A stretch of 64,000 bases of DNA from the NCBI RefSeq assembly GCF_030811115.1, contig NZ_JAUSQK010000001.1, positions 1,860,001-1,924,000 on the forward strand, in the 5' to 3' direction. The notes under the pieces were generated by a model. That model worked only from the letters and a program-made list of their open reading frames with translations, was not told the DNA's origin and searched no databases. Both the position numbers and the translations under genes were made by a program. Positions 27,359-36,420 of the stretch are shown here, piece after piece. Within the stretch, counting starts at the first letter, position 1. Each line of letters begins with the position of its first letter. The DNA comes from Olsenella profusa DSM 13989 (lineage in GTDB: Bacteria > Actinomycetota > Coriobacteriia > Coriobacteriales > Atopobiaceae).

Positions 27359-28381
27359 ATGATCAAGGAAGCCATCGACAAGGTCGTCCAGCACGGAGAC
27401 CTCAGCTACGACGAGGCCTACCAGACGATGGGCGAGATCATGCGTGGCGAGACCACGCCCACGCAGAACGCGGCATTCCTCGCGGCGCTCTCCACCAAGA
27501 ACACCCGGGCCGAGACCATCGAGGAGATCAGCGGCTGTGCCTGCGCCATGCGCGAGATCGCCACGCCCGTCGAGCATCCGGGCGTAGAGACCCTCGAGAT
27601 CGTGGGCACGGGCGGTGACCGCTCCAACACCTTCAACATCTCCACCACGGCGGCCCTCCTCTGCGCCGCGGCGGGCGCCAAGGTCACCAAGCACGGCAAC
27701 CGGGCGGCCAGCTCCCAGAGCGGCACGGCCGACTGCCTGGAGGCCCTGGGTGTCAACCTGGATCAGGACCCGGGCAAGGTGCGTGCGGAGCTCGACGGCT
27801 GCGGCCTGAGCTTCCTCTTCGCCCAGAAGTACCACCCCGCCATGAGGTACGTGGGCCCCATCCGCAGGGAGCTGGGCTTCCGCACCGTCTTCAACATCCT
27901 GGGCCCGCTCACCAACCCCGCCAGGCCTCGCTTCTTCCTTTTGGGTGTCTACGACGGCTACCTCTGCGAGCCCTTGGCCAACGTCCTGTCCGACCTGGGC
28001 GTGCGCCGTGCCTTCGTGGTCTATGGCGAGGACCGGATGGACGAGATCTCCATCTCGGCTCCCACCAAGGTCTGCGAGCTCAGGGATGGCTACTACCGTA
28101 CGATCACCATCACGCCCGAGCAGTTTGGCCTCACGCGTGCCCAGAAGTCCGCTGTGATGGGTGGCACGCCCGCCGAGAACGCGCAGATCACGCGCGACAT
28201 CCTTGCAGGTGAGGAGACGGGGCCGAAGCGCGATGTGGCCGTGCTCAATGCCGGCGCGGCCCTCTATCTGGCCGAGCGGGCTTCCACCATCGCCGACGGC
28301 ATTGCACTGGCCCAGGCGCAGATCGACTCCGGTGAGGCCACCAGGACGCTTGGGGCCTTCGTCAGGGAGAGCAACGCGTGA
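27359..28381 (+). CDS. trpD: Anthranilate phosphoribosyltransferase
   Basis: Transfers phosphoribose from PRPP to anthranilate. 340 residues: glycine loop [15 protein letters not shown], then [21 protein letters not shown] and the [20 protein letters not shown] signature. The ATG at 27359 is preferred because GAAGGG lies eight bases upstream; an ATG at 27353 would sit almost on the ribosome site. The TGA shares one base with the trpC ATG. Confidence 0.95.
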   Translation: MIKEAIDKVVQHGDLSYDEAYQTMGEIMRGETTPTQNAAFLAALSTKNTRAETIEEISGCACAMREIATPVEHPGVETLEIVGTGGDRSNTFNISTTAALLCAAAGAKVTKHGNRAASSQSGTADCLEALGVNLDQDPGKVRAELDGCGLSFLFAQKYHPAMRYVGPIRRELGFRTVFNILGPLTNPARPRFFLLGVYDGYLCEPLANVLSDLGVRRAFVVYGEDRMDEISISAPTKVCELRDGYYRTITITPEQFGLTRAQKSAVMGGTPAENAQITRDILAGEETGPKRDVAVLNAGAALYLAERASTIADGIALAQAQIDSGEATRTLGAFVRESNA

Positions 28382-29187
28382 TGGCAGAGAACATCCTCCA
28401 GACTATCGCCGCACACAACCGCCGGCTCGTGGCGGCGGCCAAGCTCCGCGTGAGTGAGGGCGAGCTGGCCGAGCGGGCGCAAGCGCTGTCCCCAGGAGAT
28501 CCGCGTGCCTTCGAGCGTGCGCTGTGCGGGCCGGGTCTCTCCCTCATCTGCGAGGTCAAGCGGGCCTCCCCCTCCAAGGGCCTCATTGCGCGGGACTTCT
28601 CGCCAGTGGACATCGCCCGCACCTACGAGGAGGCCGGTGCCGATGCCATCAGCTGCCTCACGGAGCCCCGGTGGTTCCGGGGGTCCCTCGACCACCTGCG
28701 GGAGATTGCCGCGACGGTGCCCGTGCCCGTCATGCGCAAGGACTTCGTCGTGGACGCCTACCAGCTCTATGAGGCAAAGCTCGCCGGCGCCAAGGCGGTG
28801 CTGCTGCTCACCGCCATCCTGGACGATGAGGAGCTGGCGCGGCTGATGGCGCTGGCCGAGGAGCTGGGCCTGGGCACGCTCGTGGAGGTCTACAGCGCCG
28901 AGGAGGTCCGGCGTGCCGTGGGCGTGGGTGCCCGCGTGATCGGCGTCAACAACCGCGACCTGCGCGACTTCTCCGTGGACTTCGGGAACGCACGGCGCAT
29001 GCGCGCGCTCATCCCCTCCGATGCCGTCTACGTGGCCGAGAGCGGGGTGGGGAGCTTGGATGACGTGGCGACCATCGCCCGCATGGGCGCCGACGCCGCG
29101 CTGGTGGGGGAGTTCCTCATGCGTGCCGGGGACAAGGTATCCCTACTCGCCCAGATGCGCACCGTGGCGGGAGGTGAGCTGCGATGA
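28381..29187 (+). CDS. trpC: Indole-3-glycerol phosphate synthase
   Basis: 268-residue TIM barrel that closes the indole ring. Motifs: CEVKRASPSKG, ISCLTEPRWFRGS, MRKDFVVDAYQLYEA, VEVYSAEE, IGVNNRDLRDFSVD and AESGV. Not fused to TrpF. Overlaps trpD by one base and trpF by four. Confidence 0.96.
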   Translation: MAENILQTIAAHNRRLVAAAKLRVSEGELAERAQALSPGDPRAFERALCGPGLSLICEVKRASPSKGLIARDFSPVDIARTYEEAGADAISCLTEPRWFRGSLDHLREIAATVPVPVMRKDFVVDAYQLYEAKLAGAKAVLLLTAILDDEELARLMALAEELGLGTLVEVYSAEEVRRAVGVGARVIGVNNRDLRDFSVDFGNARRMRALIPSDAVYVAESGVGSLDDVATIARMGADAALVGEFLMRAGDKVSLLAQMRTVAGGELR

Positions 29188-29858
29188 GGGACGTGAGCGC
29201 GGCGCGCGATCGCGCCCACGAGCTCCTTGCCACGGTGCGGGATGGCGCGCCAGGGGCCACGCACGTCAAGCTCTGCGGCATGTCCCGCGAGGCGGACATC
29301 ACCGCCGTCAACGAGGCCGCGCCCGACCTCTGCGGCTTTGTCGTGGACTTCCCGCGCTCGCATCGCAGCGTCTCGCCGGAGCGCCTGCGGGAGCTGGTGG
29401 CGGGCCTGGAAGCTGCCATCTGTGCCGTGGGGGTCTTCGTGGACGAGGAGCCCGAGCGGGTGGCGGCGCTCACGCAGGGGGGCATCGAGGTGGTGCAGCT
29501 GCACGGCGGTGAGGACGAGCGCTATCTCGCGCGCCTGCGCACGCTCACGGATGCCCCCATCATCCAGGCATTTCGCGTGCGCACGAAGAGGGATGTGGAG
29601 CGGGCGAACGCCTCCGGGGCCGACCTCGTGCTGTTGGACAACGGCTGGGGCACGGGGGAGCGCTTCGACTGGGCGCTCGCTGGCGGCATCCGGCGTCCCT
29701 TCATGCTCGCAGGCGGGCTCACGCCCGAGAACGTGGGGGAGGCCGTGCGCACCTTCTCACCCTGGGGCGTGGACATGAGCTCTGGCATCGAGACGAACCG
29801 ACACAAGGACCCACAGAAGATCAAGGCGGCGGTGGCCGCAGTGAGGAGCGCACGATGA
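29184..29858 (+). CDS. trpF: Phosphoribosylanthranilate isomerase
   Basis: 224-residue TIM barrel. [13 protein letters not shown] carries the catalytic Cys, [15 protein letters not shown] follows, and Asp of [11 protein letters not shown] is the general acid. The C-terminal [10 protein letters not shown] and GVDMSSGIE bind phosphate. An N-terminal extension of about 25 residues precedes the usual start, which could make a later initiation site possible. Four-base overlaps on both sides. Confidence 0.94.
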   Translation: MRDVSAARDRAHELLATVRDGAPGATHVKLCGMSREADITAVNEAAPDLCGFVVDFPRSHRSVSPERLRELVAGLEAAICAVGVFVDEEPERVAALTQGGIEVVQLHGGEDERYLARLRTLTDAPIIQAFRVRTKRDVERANASGADLVLLDNGWGTGERFDWALAGGIRRPFMLAGGLTPENVGEAVRTFSPWGVDMSSGIETNRHKDPQKIKAAVAAVRSAR

Positions 29859-31054
29859 GCAACTCGCCCGACTCGCGGGGGCGCTTTGGCATCCACGGAG
29901 GCCAGTACATCCCCGAGACCCTGATGAACGCGGTGCTGGAGCTGGAGGAGGCCTACGACCGGTACAGGGACGACCCCGCCTTCGTGGCCGAGCTCGAGAA
30001 CCTGTTCAATACCTATGCAGGTCGTCCCAGCCTGCTGTACTGTGCCCGGAACATGACGCGCGACCTTGGGGGCGCCAAGGTCTACCTCAAGCGTGAGGAC
30101 CTCAACCACACCGGTGCCCACAAGATCAACAACGTGCTAGGACAGGCCCTGCTCGCCCAGCGCATGGGCAAGACGCGCCTCATCGCCGAGACGGGCGCCG
30201 GTCAGCACGGCGTGGCAACCGCCACGGCCGCGGCCCTCTTCGGCATGGAGTGTGTGGTCTACATGGGCGTGAAGGACATGGAGCGCCAGGCCCTCAACGT
30301 GTATCGCATGCGCCTTCTGGGTGCGGAGGTGCGCGGGGTCTCGTCGGGCACCGGCACCCTCAAGGACGCCGTCTCCGAGACCTTCCGCGAGTGGACGAGC
30401 CGCATCGACGACACCCACTACTGCCTGGGATCCGTCATGGGGCCACACCCGTTTCCCACGATGGTGCGCGACTTCCAGGCCGTCATCTCGCGCGAGGCGC
30501 GCCAGCAGTGCCTGGAGGCCGAGGGCAGGCTGCCCGACGCGGTGCTGGCCTGCGTAGGCGGCGGTTCCAACGCCATCGGCAGCTTCTACCACTTCATCGA
30601 TGACGAGGGCGTGCGTCTCATCGGCTGCGAGGCGGCCGGTCGTGGCGTGGACACCACCGAGACGGCAGCCACCATGTCCGTGGGGTCGCTCGGCATCTTC
30701 CATGGCATGAAGAGCTACTTCTGCCAGGACGAGTACGGGCAGATCGCGCCCGTGTACTCCATCAGTGCCGGCCTGGACTACCCGGGCGTGGGGCCTGAGC
30801 ACGCCATGCTGCGCGACTCCGGCCGCGCGGAGTACGTGCCCGTCACCGATGACGAGGCCGTGGACGCCTTCGAGTACCTGAGCCGCACCGAGGGGGTCAT
30901 CCCCGCCATCGAGAGCGCCCATGCGGTGGCCCACGCCATCAAGATCGCGCCCACCATGGACAAGGACCAGGTCATCATCGTCACGCTCTCGGGCCGTGGC
31001 GACAAGGACGTCGCGGCCATCGCCCGCTATCGGGGAGAGGATCTTCATGACTAG
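29855..31054 (+). CDS. trpB: Tryptophan synthase beta chain
   Basis: 399-residue PLP enzyme joining indole and serine. The PLP lysine lies in [11 protein letters not shown]; the substrate motif [13 protein letters not shown] and phosphate loop GGGSNAIG are intact. TrpB1-type length and sequence, so it should partner TrpA encoded next. It overlaps trpF by four bases and trpA by eight. Confidence 0.97.
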   Translation: MSNSPDSRGRFGIHGGQYIPETLMNAVLELEEAYDRYRDDPAFVAELENLFNTYAGRPSLLYCARNMTRDLGGAKVYLKREDLNHTGAHKINNVLGQALLAQRMGKTRLIAETGAGQHGVATATAAALFGMECVVYMGVKDMERQALNVYRMRLLGAEVRGVSSGTGTLKDAVSETFREWTSRIDDTHYCLGSVMGPHPFPTMVRDFQAVISREARQQCLEAEGRLPDAVLACVGGGSNAIGSFYHFIDDEGVRLIGCEAAGRGVDTTETAATMSVGSLGIFHGMKSYFCQDEYGQIAPVYSISAGLDYPGVGPEHAMLRDSGRAEYVPVTDDEAVDAFEYLSRTEGVIPAIESAHAVAHAIKIAPTMDKDQVIIVTLSGRGDKDVAAIARYRGEDLHD

Positions 31055-31844
31055 CATCGCCTCCGCCTTCACCGCTGCCGACGGCAGCCGCGCCAAGGCC
31101 TTCATACCGTTCATCACCTGCGGTGACCCCACCATCGGGGTCACCGAGGAGCTCGTGGTTGCCCTGGAGCGTGCCGGGGCCGACCTCATCGAGCTGGGCA
31201 TCCCCTTCTCCGACCCCACGGCGGAGGGCTCCACCATCCAGGAGGCCAACATCCGTGCGCTCAGGGGTGCCGTGACCACCGATGACGTGTTTGAGCTGGT
31301 GGCGCGCCTGCGCGCGCGGGGCGTGCGGGTGCCCCTGGCGTTCATGACCTATGCCAACGTGCTCTTCTCCTACGGTCTCGAGCGCTTTGCCGCCCGCGCG
31401 GCCGGGGCGGGTGTGGATGGCGTCATCCTGCCCGACGTCCCCCACGAGGAGAAGCCCGAGTTCGCGGAGCCCCTAGCGGCTGCGGGCCTGGAGCTGGTCT
31501 CGCTCATCGCGCCCACCTCGCACGACCGCATCCGCGAGATCGCGGTTGATGCCCAGGGCTTCGTCTACATCGTGAGCTCGCTGGGCGTGACGGGTGTGCG
31601 CTCCCGGATCACCACGGACATCGATGCCATGGTCGCCCTCATCCGCGAGGCAAACCCGAGCGTCCCCTGCGCCGTGGGCTTTGGCATCTCGACGCCCGAG
31701 CAGGTGGCCATGATGGCCGCATCGTCGGACGGTGCCATCGTGGGCTCCGCCATCGTGCGGCTCGTCGCCGAGCACGGCGAGGGCAGCGTGCCGGTGGTGG
31801 AGGAGTACGTGCGACGGATGGCCGAGGCCACCCATCAGGCATAG
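31047..31844 (+). CDS. trpA: Tryptophan synthase alpha chain
   Basis: 265-residue TIM barrel that cleaves indole-3-glycerol phosphate and channels indole to TrpB. Catalytic Glu in [15 protein letters not shown] and Asp in [11 protein letters not shown]. The start at 31047 lies inside the trpB end (8-nt overlap). Last gene of the operon; a candidate terminator is at 31879. Confidence 0.96.
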   Translation: MTSIASAFTAADGSRAKAFIPFITCGDPTIGVTEELVVALERAGADLIELGIPFSDPTAEGSTIQEANIRALRGAVTTDDVFELVARLRARGVRVPLAFMTYANVLFSYGLERFAARAAGAGVDGVILPDVPHEEKPEFAEPLAAAGLELVSLIAPTSHDRIREIAVDAQGFVYIVSSLGVTGVRSRITTDIDAMVALIREANPSVPCAVGFGISTPEQVAMMAASSDGAIVGSAIVRLVAEHGEGSVPVVEEYVRRMAEATHQA

Positions 31845-31878
31845 CGGGGGCACTTGCGGTGCCGTGTGCCGGCCCGTG

Positions 31879-31915
31879 GTGCCCGCTGGCGCAGGCTGCC
31901 TTGTGGCGGGCACCC
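31879..31915 (+). terminator. Candidate trp operon terminator hairpin
   Basis: GGTGCCCGC (31879-31887) pairs perfectly with GCGGGCACC (31907-31915) around a 19-nt loop, 35 bp after trpA. No T-run follows. Confidence 0.4.
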
Positions 31916-31994
31916 GTGCCAGGGCGGGGACCCTGCCGGAACCGTCCCTCCGCCAGCGCCCCGCTGCCATCGGATACGCCTGTGGAACCCGTTC

Positions 31995-32190
31995 GTCCGA
32001 CCCGATGGCACGCTTAGGCCCCAAGTGCGTGCTGGGTCGGACGGTCTCCCGTCCTTCGACCCGTGTTCCTCCCGTAAAAGAGGCGTCTTATCCCCTCCGC
32101 GGGCACGCTATGGTGCCATACGAGGCGACCCAGAGCTACCCATCCGGACGGCGCCGTGCAGAGCATCGCGCACTTGGGGCCTAAGCGTGC
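31995..32190. repeat. 22-bp perfect inverted repeat pair in a 486-bp gene-free stretch
   Basis: Bases 32008-32029 (GCACGCTTAGG...AAGTGCG) recur as the exact reverse complement at 32169-32190, enclosing 183 bp. The left copy also sits in its own hairpin: GTCCGACCC (31995-32003) and GCACGC (32008-32013) pair with GCGTGC (32027-32032) and GGGTCGGAC (32034-32042). No coding gene is seen between trpA and 32331. It may be a MITE-like element or a structured RNA; no flanking target duplication was found. Confidence 0.7.
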
Positions 32191-32330
32191 ACCTCCGCGC
32201 GATTTCCGGTGCCACAAGGATCAGTGCGAGGCAAATTATTCGTTCCGGCGAATATGCGTTTCCGTCTCAAGGAGAGGGTGCTGTACAATCGTCACGCCCA
32301 TCAGCGGTGAGAGCGGAAGAAGCGGTTGTC

Positions 32331-32667
32331 ATGGCGCTACCAACCCAGACGGACATGTTCGGCATTGTCCTCAAATATATGGGGAACGGAGAGAAGCGCA
32401 GTCGCAAGCAGGTAAGGAACCTAGCGGCGGAAAGGTTAGGCCTCACCTCAGACGAGCTTGCGGAGGCCACGTCGAGCGGCGTACCTGTCTACGAAAGCCG
32501 CGTTGGCTGGGCAATCTCCTATCTCAACCGCGCGAAGCTTTTGGATCGTGTGTCCCGCGGGGTCTATCGCATATGTGGGCGTCTCGACCGAGTTTTCCTT
32601 CGAGGTCAAGCGCCTTGACATTGACTACTTTGAGAATGAATGGCTAAATTTGGCTGTTACGCTATAG
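32331..32667 (+). pseudogene. mrr: Remnant of an Mrr-type restriction endonuclease gene
   Basis: The frame from ATG 32331 gives 95 codons to a stop at 32618. Residues 1-83 match the Mrr N-terminal winged-helix domain (MALPTQTDMFGIVLKYM, VYESRVGWAISYLNRAKLL, SRGVYRI). Immediately after, in the next frame (about 32570-32667), the sequence reads YVGVSTEFSFEVKRLDIDYFE, resembling the extreme C-terminus of Mrr (VGVSSRLLKVPKLDMDYFE in E. coli, from memory). The whole nuclease domain is missing, so an internal out-of-frame deletion joined the two ends. A shortened DNA-binding product could still be made. Confidence 0.75.
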
Positions 32668-32725
32668 ATATCAGAATTGCTGCCTTGTTCGTAACTGACA
32701 GAGATCGGAGGATGACGGCCACTGC

Positions 32726-32762
32726 AAAAAGGCAGGCTATCGGGCTGTGCCGATAGCCTGCC
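32726..32762 (-). terminator. Intrinsic terminator of the tRNA operon
   Basis: On the minus strand a 13-bp stem GGCAGGCTATCGG / CCGATAGCCTGCC with a 6-nt loop is followed by TTTTT, seven bases after the last tRNA. A textbook rho-independent terminator. Confidence 0.95.
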
Positions 32763-32769
32763 TACCTTG

Positions 32770-32846
32770 TGGTAGCCCGTACCAGATTCGAACTGGTGAT
32801 CTCCGCCTTGAGAGGGCGGCGTCCTAAACCGCTAGACGAACGGGCC
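32770..32846 (-). tRNA. tRNA-Glu (CUC), copy 2
   Basis: 77 nt including encoded CCA. Acceptor GGCCCGU/ACGGGCU, anticodon stem CCGCC/GGCGG with loop CUCUCAA, T-arm ACCAGUUCGAAUCUGGU. Anticodon CUC reads GAG. Identical to the copy at 32857; the two repeat with an 87-bp period. Confidence 0.96.
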
Positions 32847-32856
32847 GAGCAACAGA

Positions 32857-32933
32857 TGGTAGCCCGTACCAGATTCGAACTGGTGATCTCCGCCTTGAGA
32901 GGGCGGCGTCCTAAACCGCTAGACGAACGGGCC
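32857..32933 (-). tRNA. tRNA-Glu (CUC), copy 1
   Basis: Same 77-nt sequence as 32770-32846, with encoded CCA. It lies 24 bp downstream of the tRNA-Gln gene in the same transcript. The gene for its synthetase, gltX, is 1.9 kb away. Confidence 0.96.
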
Positions 32934-32957
32934 ATATCTGCCTGTCACAGGAGCACA

Positions 32958-33031
32958 TGGCTGAGCCGGAGAGAGTCGAACTCCCACTGACGGAACCAGA
33001 ATCCGCTGTCCTACCATTAGACGACGGCTCA
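32958..33031 (-). tRNA. tRNA-Gln (CUG)
   Basis: 74 nt with encoded CCA. Acceptor UGAGCCG/CGGCUCA, anticodon loop UUCUGGU giving CUG for codon CAG, T-loop GUUCGACUC. First gene of the three-tRNA operon. It is in the same cluster as two tRNA-Glu genes, which fits an organism that may make Gln-tRNA by amidation of Glu-tRNA(Gln). Confidence 0.95.
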
Positions 33032-33064
33032 ATGCTGTGTCCAGGCGCGTGAGCGCAAGATGGA

Positions 33065-33093
33065 ACTATACGGGAAACGTGCCTTGTACGCAA
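33065..33093 (-). promoter_or_regulatory. Promoter of the tRNA operon
   Basis: On the minus strand: TTGCGT (33093-33088), a spacer of exactly 17 bp, then TATAGT (33070-33065), about 35 bp before tRNA-Gln. Confidence 0.75.
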
Positions 33094-33240
33094 GAGTTGT
33101 GGGTGAATATCTTTTGTCCATAACTCCTGCGTGACTCTTGCCGCCCGGTCGCCCCAGGCACCGCGAGAGGGTACACTTCTACTGTCAATTCATTGCAACT
33201 CTTGCGCCGCTCTGCCGGCAGATTGGGGACGCTGGGACGC

Positions 33241-34563
33241 ATGTCCACGGAAACGCCCAAAGCACAGGACGTCAAGGCTGCCGTCTCAGAGAACCCCACG
33301 GCAAGGCCCCAGATGAAGGCGGCGCATCCCAAGGTCGCCGTCAAGGTCGCGGCACCGCATGTCGCCCCCGAGAACATTCCCGAGGGGGTCTCTGACGATC
33401 GCGAGCGTGACGCCAAGGCGCGCAAGGGGGCGCTCTTCCTCGCGGTCGTCGTGGGCATCTACATCGTCTACCTCATCTTCTCCGGCCAGATGGCCACCTT
33501 CTTGGACGCGCTCTCATCGGTTGCCCTGCCGTGGGTCGTCGCCGCATGCGGGTGCTACCTGCTCTACTTCATCTTCGGCGTGCTCGCCTATGTGATCGCC
33601 GTCTACCTCGACCACGATTCGCCGGTGGGCGTGCGCGACCTCATGAGCGTCGAGAGCTCGGGCGTGTTCTTTGGCAACCTGACGCCCATGATGGCCGGCG
33701 CCGTGCCGTCACAGATCTATCGCCTCACGCGCACGGGGCTCGATGTGGGCGAGGCCGGTGCCACGGAGTTCACGCGCTTCATCATGTTCCAGTTTGGCGT
33801 GGTGCTCTTTGCCGCCATCATGCTCGTCGCCAAGCTCGAGTACTTCTTCGAGACGTTCGGGGACATCATCATCCTCAACCTCGTGGTGTTTGGCGTGCAC
33901 TTCGTCGAGCTGGCGGGCCTCTTCGTGATATGCCTGTGTCCCCGCTTCGTCATGCGCGTGGGCAACGCCCTGCTGCGCGTCGCCACCCGTCATAGGTGGC
34001 TCAAGGACCCCGAGCACTGGAACGACATGGTCAACGTGCAGGTGCGGGAGTTCTCCGAGACCTTCCGCCACGCCGCGCGCGACCTTCCCAACATGGGGCT
34101 GACCCTTGTGGTGACCATGCTGCAGCTGGCGTGCCTCTACATGATCCCCTGGTTCGTGCTGCGTGCGTTTGACGTTGAGGCGGACTTCCTGGACTGCCTG
34201 GCGGCAGGCTCCATGGTGCAGATGGTGGCGTCCGCCGTGCCGCTGCCCGGTGGCACGGGTGGTGCCGAGGGCGGCTTCCTCATGTTCTTTGGTGGCCTGT
34301 TCGGGGAGGCGGCATCCGCGGGCTTCCTCGTATGGCGCATCGTCACGTTCTTTGGCCCCACGCTTCTGGCCGCCCCCATCCTGGGCCTGCGCTCCACTGG
34401 GGGGGAGAGCATCTACCATCGCGTGCGCAAGCTGCGCATGCGTCTGCGCGCCCGTCGTCGTGGCAGGAGTAGGCCCGGTAGGCCCTCGGGCGGCTCTGCC
34501 TCCGGAGGCGTCACGCTGAGCGGGGCCGCCGTGCGCAAGCGCATCTCCCGACACCGTCCCTAG
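33241..34563 (+). CDS. Flippase-like / lysylphosphatidylglycerol synthase TM family membrane protein
   Basis: 440-residue integral membrane protein. A hydrophilic N-terminal region of about 60 residues is followed by six to eight membrane helices. PGGTGGAEGGFLMFFGG near 340 is the conserved glycine/glutamate loop of the UPF0104 / LPG-synthase transmembrane family, and NLTPMMAGAVPSQIYRL is its earlier motif. There is no soluble aminoacyl-transferase domain, so it is not MprF itself but a lipid-flippase-like relative. The tail is very basic (RRRGRSRPGR). I chose ATG 33241 after GGGACG; an upstream in-frame start at 33193 is possible. Confidence 0.85.
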   Translation: MSTETPKAQDVKAAVSENPTARPQMKAAHPKVAVKVAAPHVAPENIPEGVSDDRERDAKARKGALFLAVVVGIYIVYLIFSGQMATFLDALSSVALPWVVAACGCYLLYFIFGVLAYVIAVYLDHDSPVGVRDLMSVESSGVFFGNLTPMMAGAVPSQIYRLTRTGLDVGEAGATEFTRFIMFQFGVVLFAAIMLVAKLEYFFETFGDIIILNLVVFGVHFVELAGLFVICLCPRFVMRVGNALLRVATRHRWLKDPEHWNDMVNVQVREFSETFRHAARDLPNMGLTLVVTMLQLACLYMIPWFVLRAFDVEADFLDCLAAGSMVQMVASAVPLPGGTGGAEGGFLMFFGGLFGEAASAGFLVWRIVTFFGPTLLAAPILGLRSTGGESIYHRVRKLRMRLRARRRGRSRPGRPSGGSASGGVTLSGAAVRKRISRHRP

Positions 34564-34570
34564 CCTCATC

Positions 34571-34739
34571 GAGTCGTTCGCAAAAGTACCCCACCCGTTT
34601 GGGAGTCGTTCGCAGACTATCACTCGGTATCTGCAGATAATGATGTGACCACACTACGGCTACCTGGCCTTTAACATCCTGAGAGCCATCAGCATTGCGA
34701 ACGACTCAGGCGATGGGGGCGAGAGACTGCATACGACTC
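34571..34739. repeat. Repeat cluster 2: two direct and two inverted 12-bp motifs at 32-bp spacing
   Basis: GAGTCGTTCGCA at 34571 and 34603; TGCGAACGACTC at 34696 and TGCATACGACTC at 34728. Both pairs are spaced exactly 32 bp and face each other across an 81-bp centre. The element fills the 256-bp gap between the flippase-like gene and gltX. Same architecture as 23426-24839. Confidence 0.85.
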
Positions 34740-34819
34740 GTCAGGCACGCCTGGTGCAGAGAGAACAGTGGGCCTAGGCCGCTCGCCAGTCGGCGCCCGT
34801 CCGCCGCATCCACCGCTCC

Positions 34820-36310
34820 CTAGCGTGCGAGCGGCAGCGCCTTCTCCAGGCGCGCGAGCGCAAGGCCGCGGCCCAAAAGCTCCAGCGACTCGCCAAGGGG
34901 CGGCGACACCTGGTTGCCGCAGACGGCGACGCGCACGGCCCCGTAGAACTTACGCTTGGTGGTGCCCAGGCGCTCGGGCAGCGGCTCCAGGGCGGCGTCG
35001 ATGGCGGCGGCGTGCCAGCCGTCCGCCGCAACGTCAAGGAGCGCCTCACGCGCGGCCTCGAGGGCGGCGTGCGCTCCGTCCCTGGAGAGGTTCCTGCTCA
35101 CGGACTTCTCGTCGAACGTCACGTCCTCGCCCTCGTAGAGGAAGCGGGACTTCTCCACCACGTCGGGCGCGAGGGTGGTGCGGGGCTTGAGGATGCTGGC
35201 GAGCAGCAGGTACCAGGCCTTGGGATGCGCCGGATCCGCCTCGCGCTCCAGGCCGGCCCCCACGAGCTCGGGCATGAGCAGCTGGAACACGAACTCCTCG
35301 TCGCTCATGGCCTGCACGTACTGCTGCTGGATCCAGTCGAGCTTCTTGAAGTCGAAGGTGGCGGGGTTCTTGGACACATGCTCCAGGGAGAACTCGCGGG
35401 CGAGCATGTCGCGCGGCACGATGGTGGTCTCGCCGTCGGGCGCCCATCCCAGAAGGGCCAGGTAGTTCACCAGCGCGTCGGCATCATAGCCGCGGTCGCG
35501 GTACTCCTCCACGGAGGTGGCCCCATGGCGCTTGGAGAGCTTCTTGCCATCAGGCCCCAGGATCATGGAGATGTGTGCGAACGCGGGCGTGGGGGCTCCG
35601 AGCGCCTCATAGACCATCACCTGGCGCGGCGTGTTGGAGAGGTGGTCATCGCCGCGGATGACGTGGGTGATCCTCATCAGGGTGTCATCGACCACGGTCG
35701 TGAAGTTGTAGGTGGGAGTGCCGTCGGTGCGCACGATGATGAAGTCGTCCAGCTCACGGGCATTGAAGGTCACGGTGCCGTGCACGGCGTCATGGATGGC
35801 CACGTCACCACGATCCTCGGGCACCTTGATGCGGATGGTGTGTGGCTCACCGGCATCCACGCGACGCCGTGCCTCGACGGGATCGATGGAGCGACAGGTG
35901 CGCTGGTACCCCTGGAAGGGATCATGGCGCTCTTCGGCCGTCTTCCGGTCCGCGGCGAGCCTCTCGGGCGTGCAGAAGCAGTAATAGGCCCTGTCTTTTG
36001 CCACCAGACGCTCGGCTGCCTCGTGATAGAGGGCGAGGCGCTGCGTCTGCCAGTAGGGGCCATAGTCGCCTCCTACCGCGGGCCCCTCGTCCCAGTCCAG
36101 CCCCAGCCAGCGCATGGCGCGCAAGATCACCTGCGTGTTCTCCTCGGTGGAGCGGGTGGGGTCGGTATCGTCGATACGCAGGATGAAGGTACCGTGGTTG
36201 GCACGGGCGAAGGCCCAGTTGTATATGGCCGTCCGTGCGCCGCCTACGTGCAGCTTGCCGGTGGGGGAGGGTGCGAAGCGCACGCGCACGGGAGTGTTCT
36301 GGTCGCTCAA
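34820..36310 (-). CDS. gltX: Glutamyl-tRNA synthetase
   Basis: 496-residue class I synthetase charging tRNA-Glu. The HIGH-equivalent is in APSPTGKLHVGGARTA near the N-terminus, the KMSKS-equivalent is KLSKRHGA. The gene begins with TTG at 36310: no in-frame ATG or GTG precedes the conserved start, and GAGAGG lies seven bases upstream. If the organism lacks glutaminyl-tRNA synthetase the enzyme may be non-discriminating and also charge tRNA-Gln; this is not decidable here. A TATACT box is at about 36347-36352 on the minus strand. Confidence 0.95.
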   Translation of the reverse strand: MSDQNTPVRVRFAPSPTGKLHVGGARTAIYNWAFARANHGTFILRIDDTDPTRSTEENTQVILRAMRWLGLDWDEGPAVGGDYGPYWQTQRLALYHEAAERLVAKDRAYYCFCTPERLAADRKTAEERHDPFQGYQRTCRSIDPVEARRRVDAGEPHTIRIKVPEDRGDVAIHDAVHGTVTFNARELDDFIIVRTDGTPTYNFTTVVDDTLMRITHVIRGDDHLSNTPRQVMVYEALGAPTPAFAHISMILGPDGKKLSKRHGATSVEEYRDRGYDADALVNYLALLGWAPDGETTIVPRDMLAREFSLEHVSKNPATFDFKKLDWIQQQYVQAMSDEEFVFQLLMPELVGAGLEREADPAHPKAWYLLLASILKPRTTLAPDVVEKSRFLYEGEDVTFDEKSVSRNLSRDGAHAALEAAREALLDVAADGWHAAAIDAALEPLPERLGTTKRKFYGAVRVAVCGNQVSPPLGESLELLGRGLALARLEKALPLAR

Positions 36311-36420
36311 GACAATGCCTCTCGCCGAGATTGCAAATCACTTGAGTATAGCTTGCTCCCTTGACGAGAGGGCACGAGCCGCGTTGGGGATTGTCGCGTG
36401 TTCCCCTCTGTCTTTTTTTG

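Noticed and set aside
32769-32990. 73-codon frame with an internal protein repeat
   Set aside because: It simply reads through the two identical tRNA-Glu genes and part of tRNA-Gln on the opposite strand.
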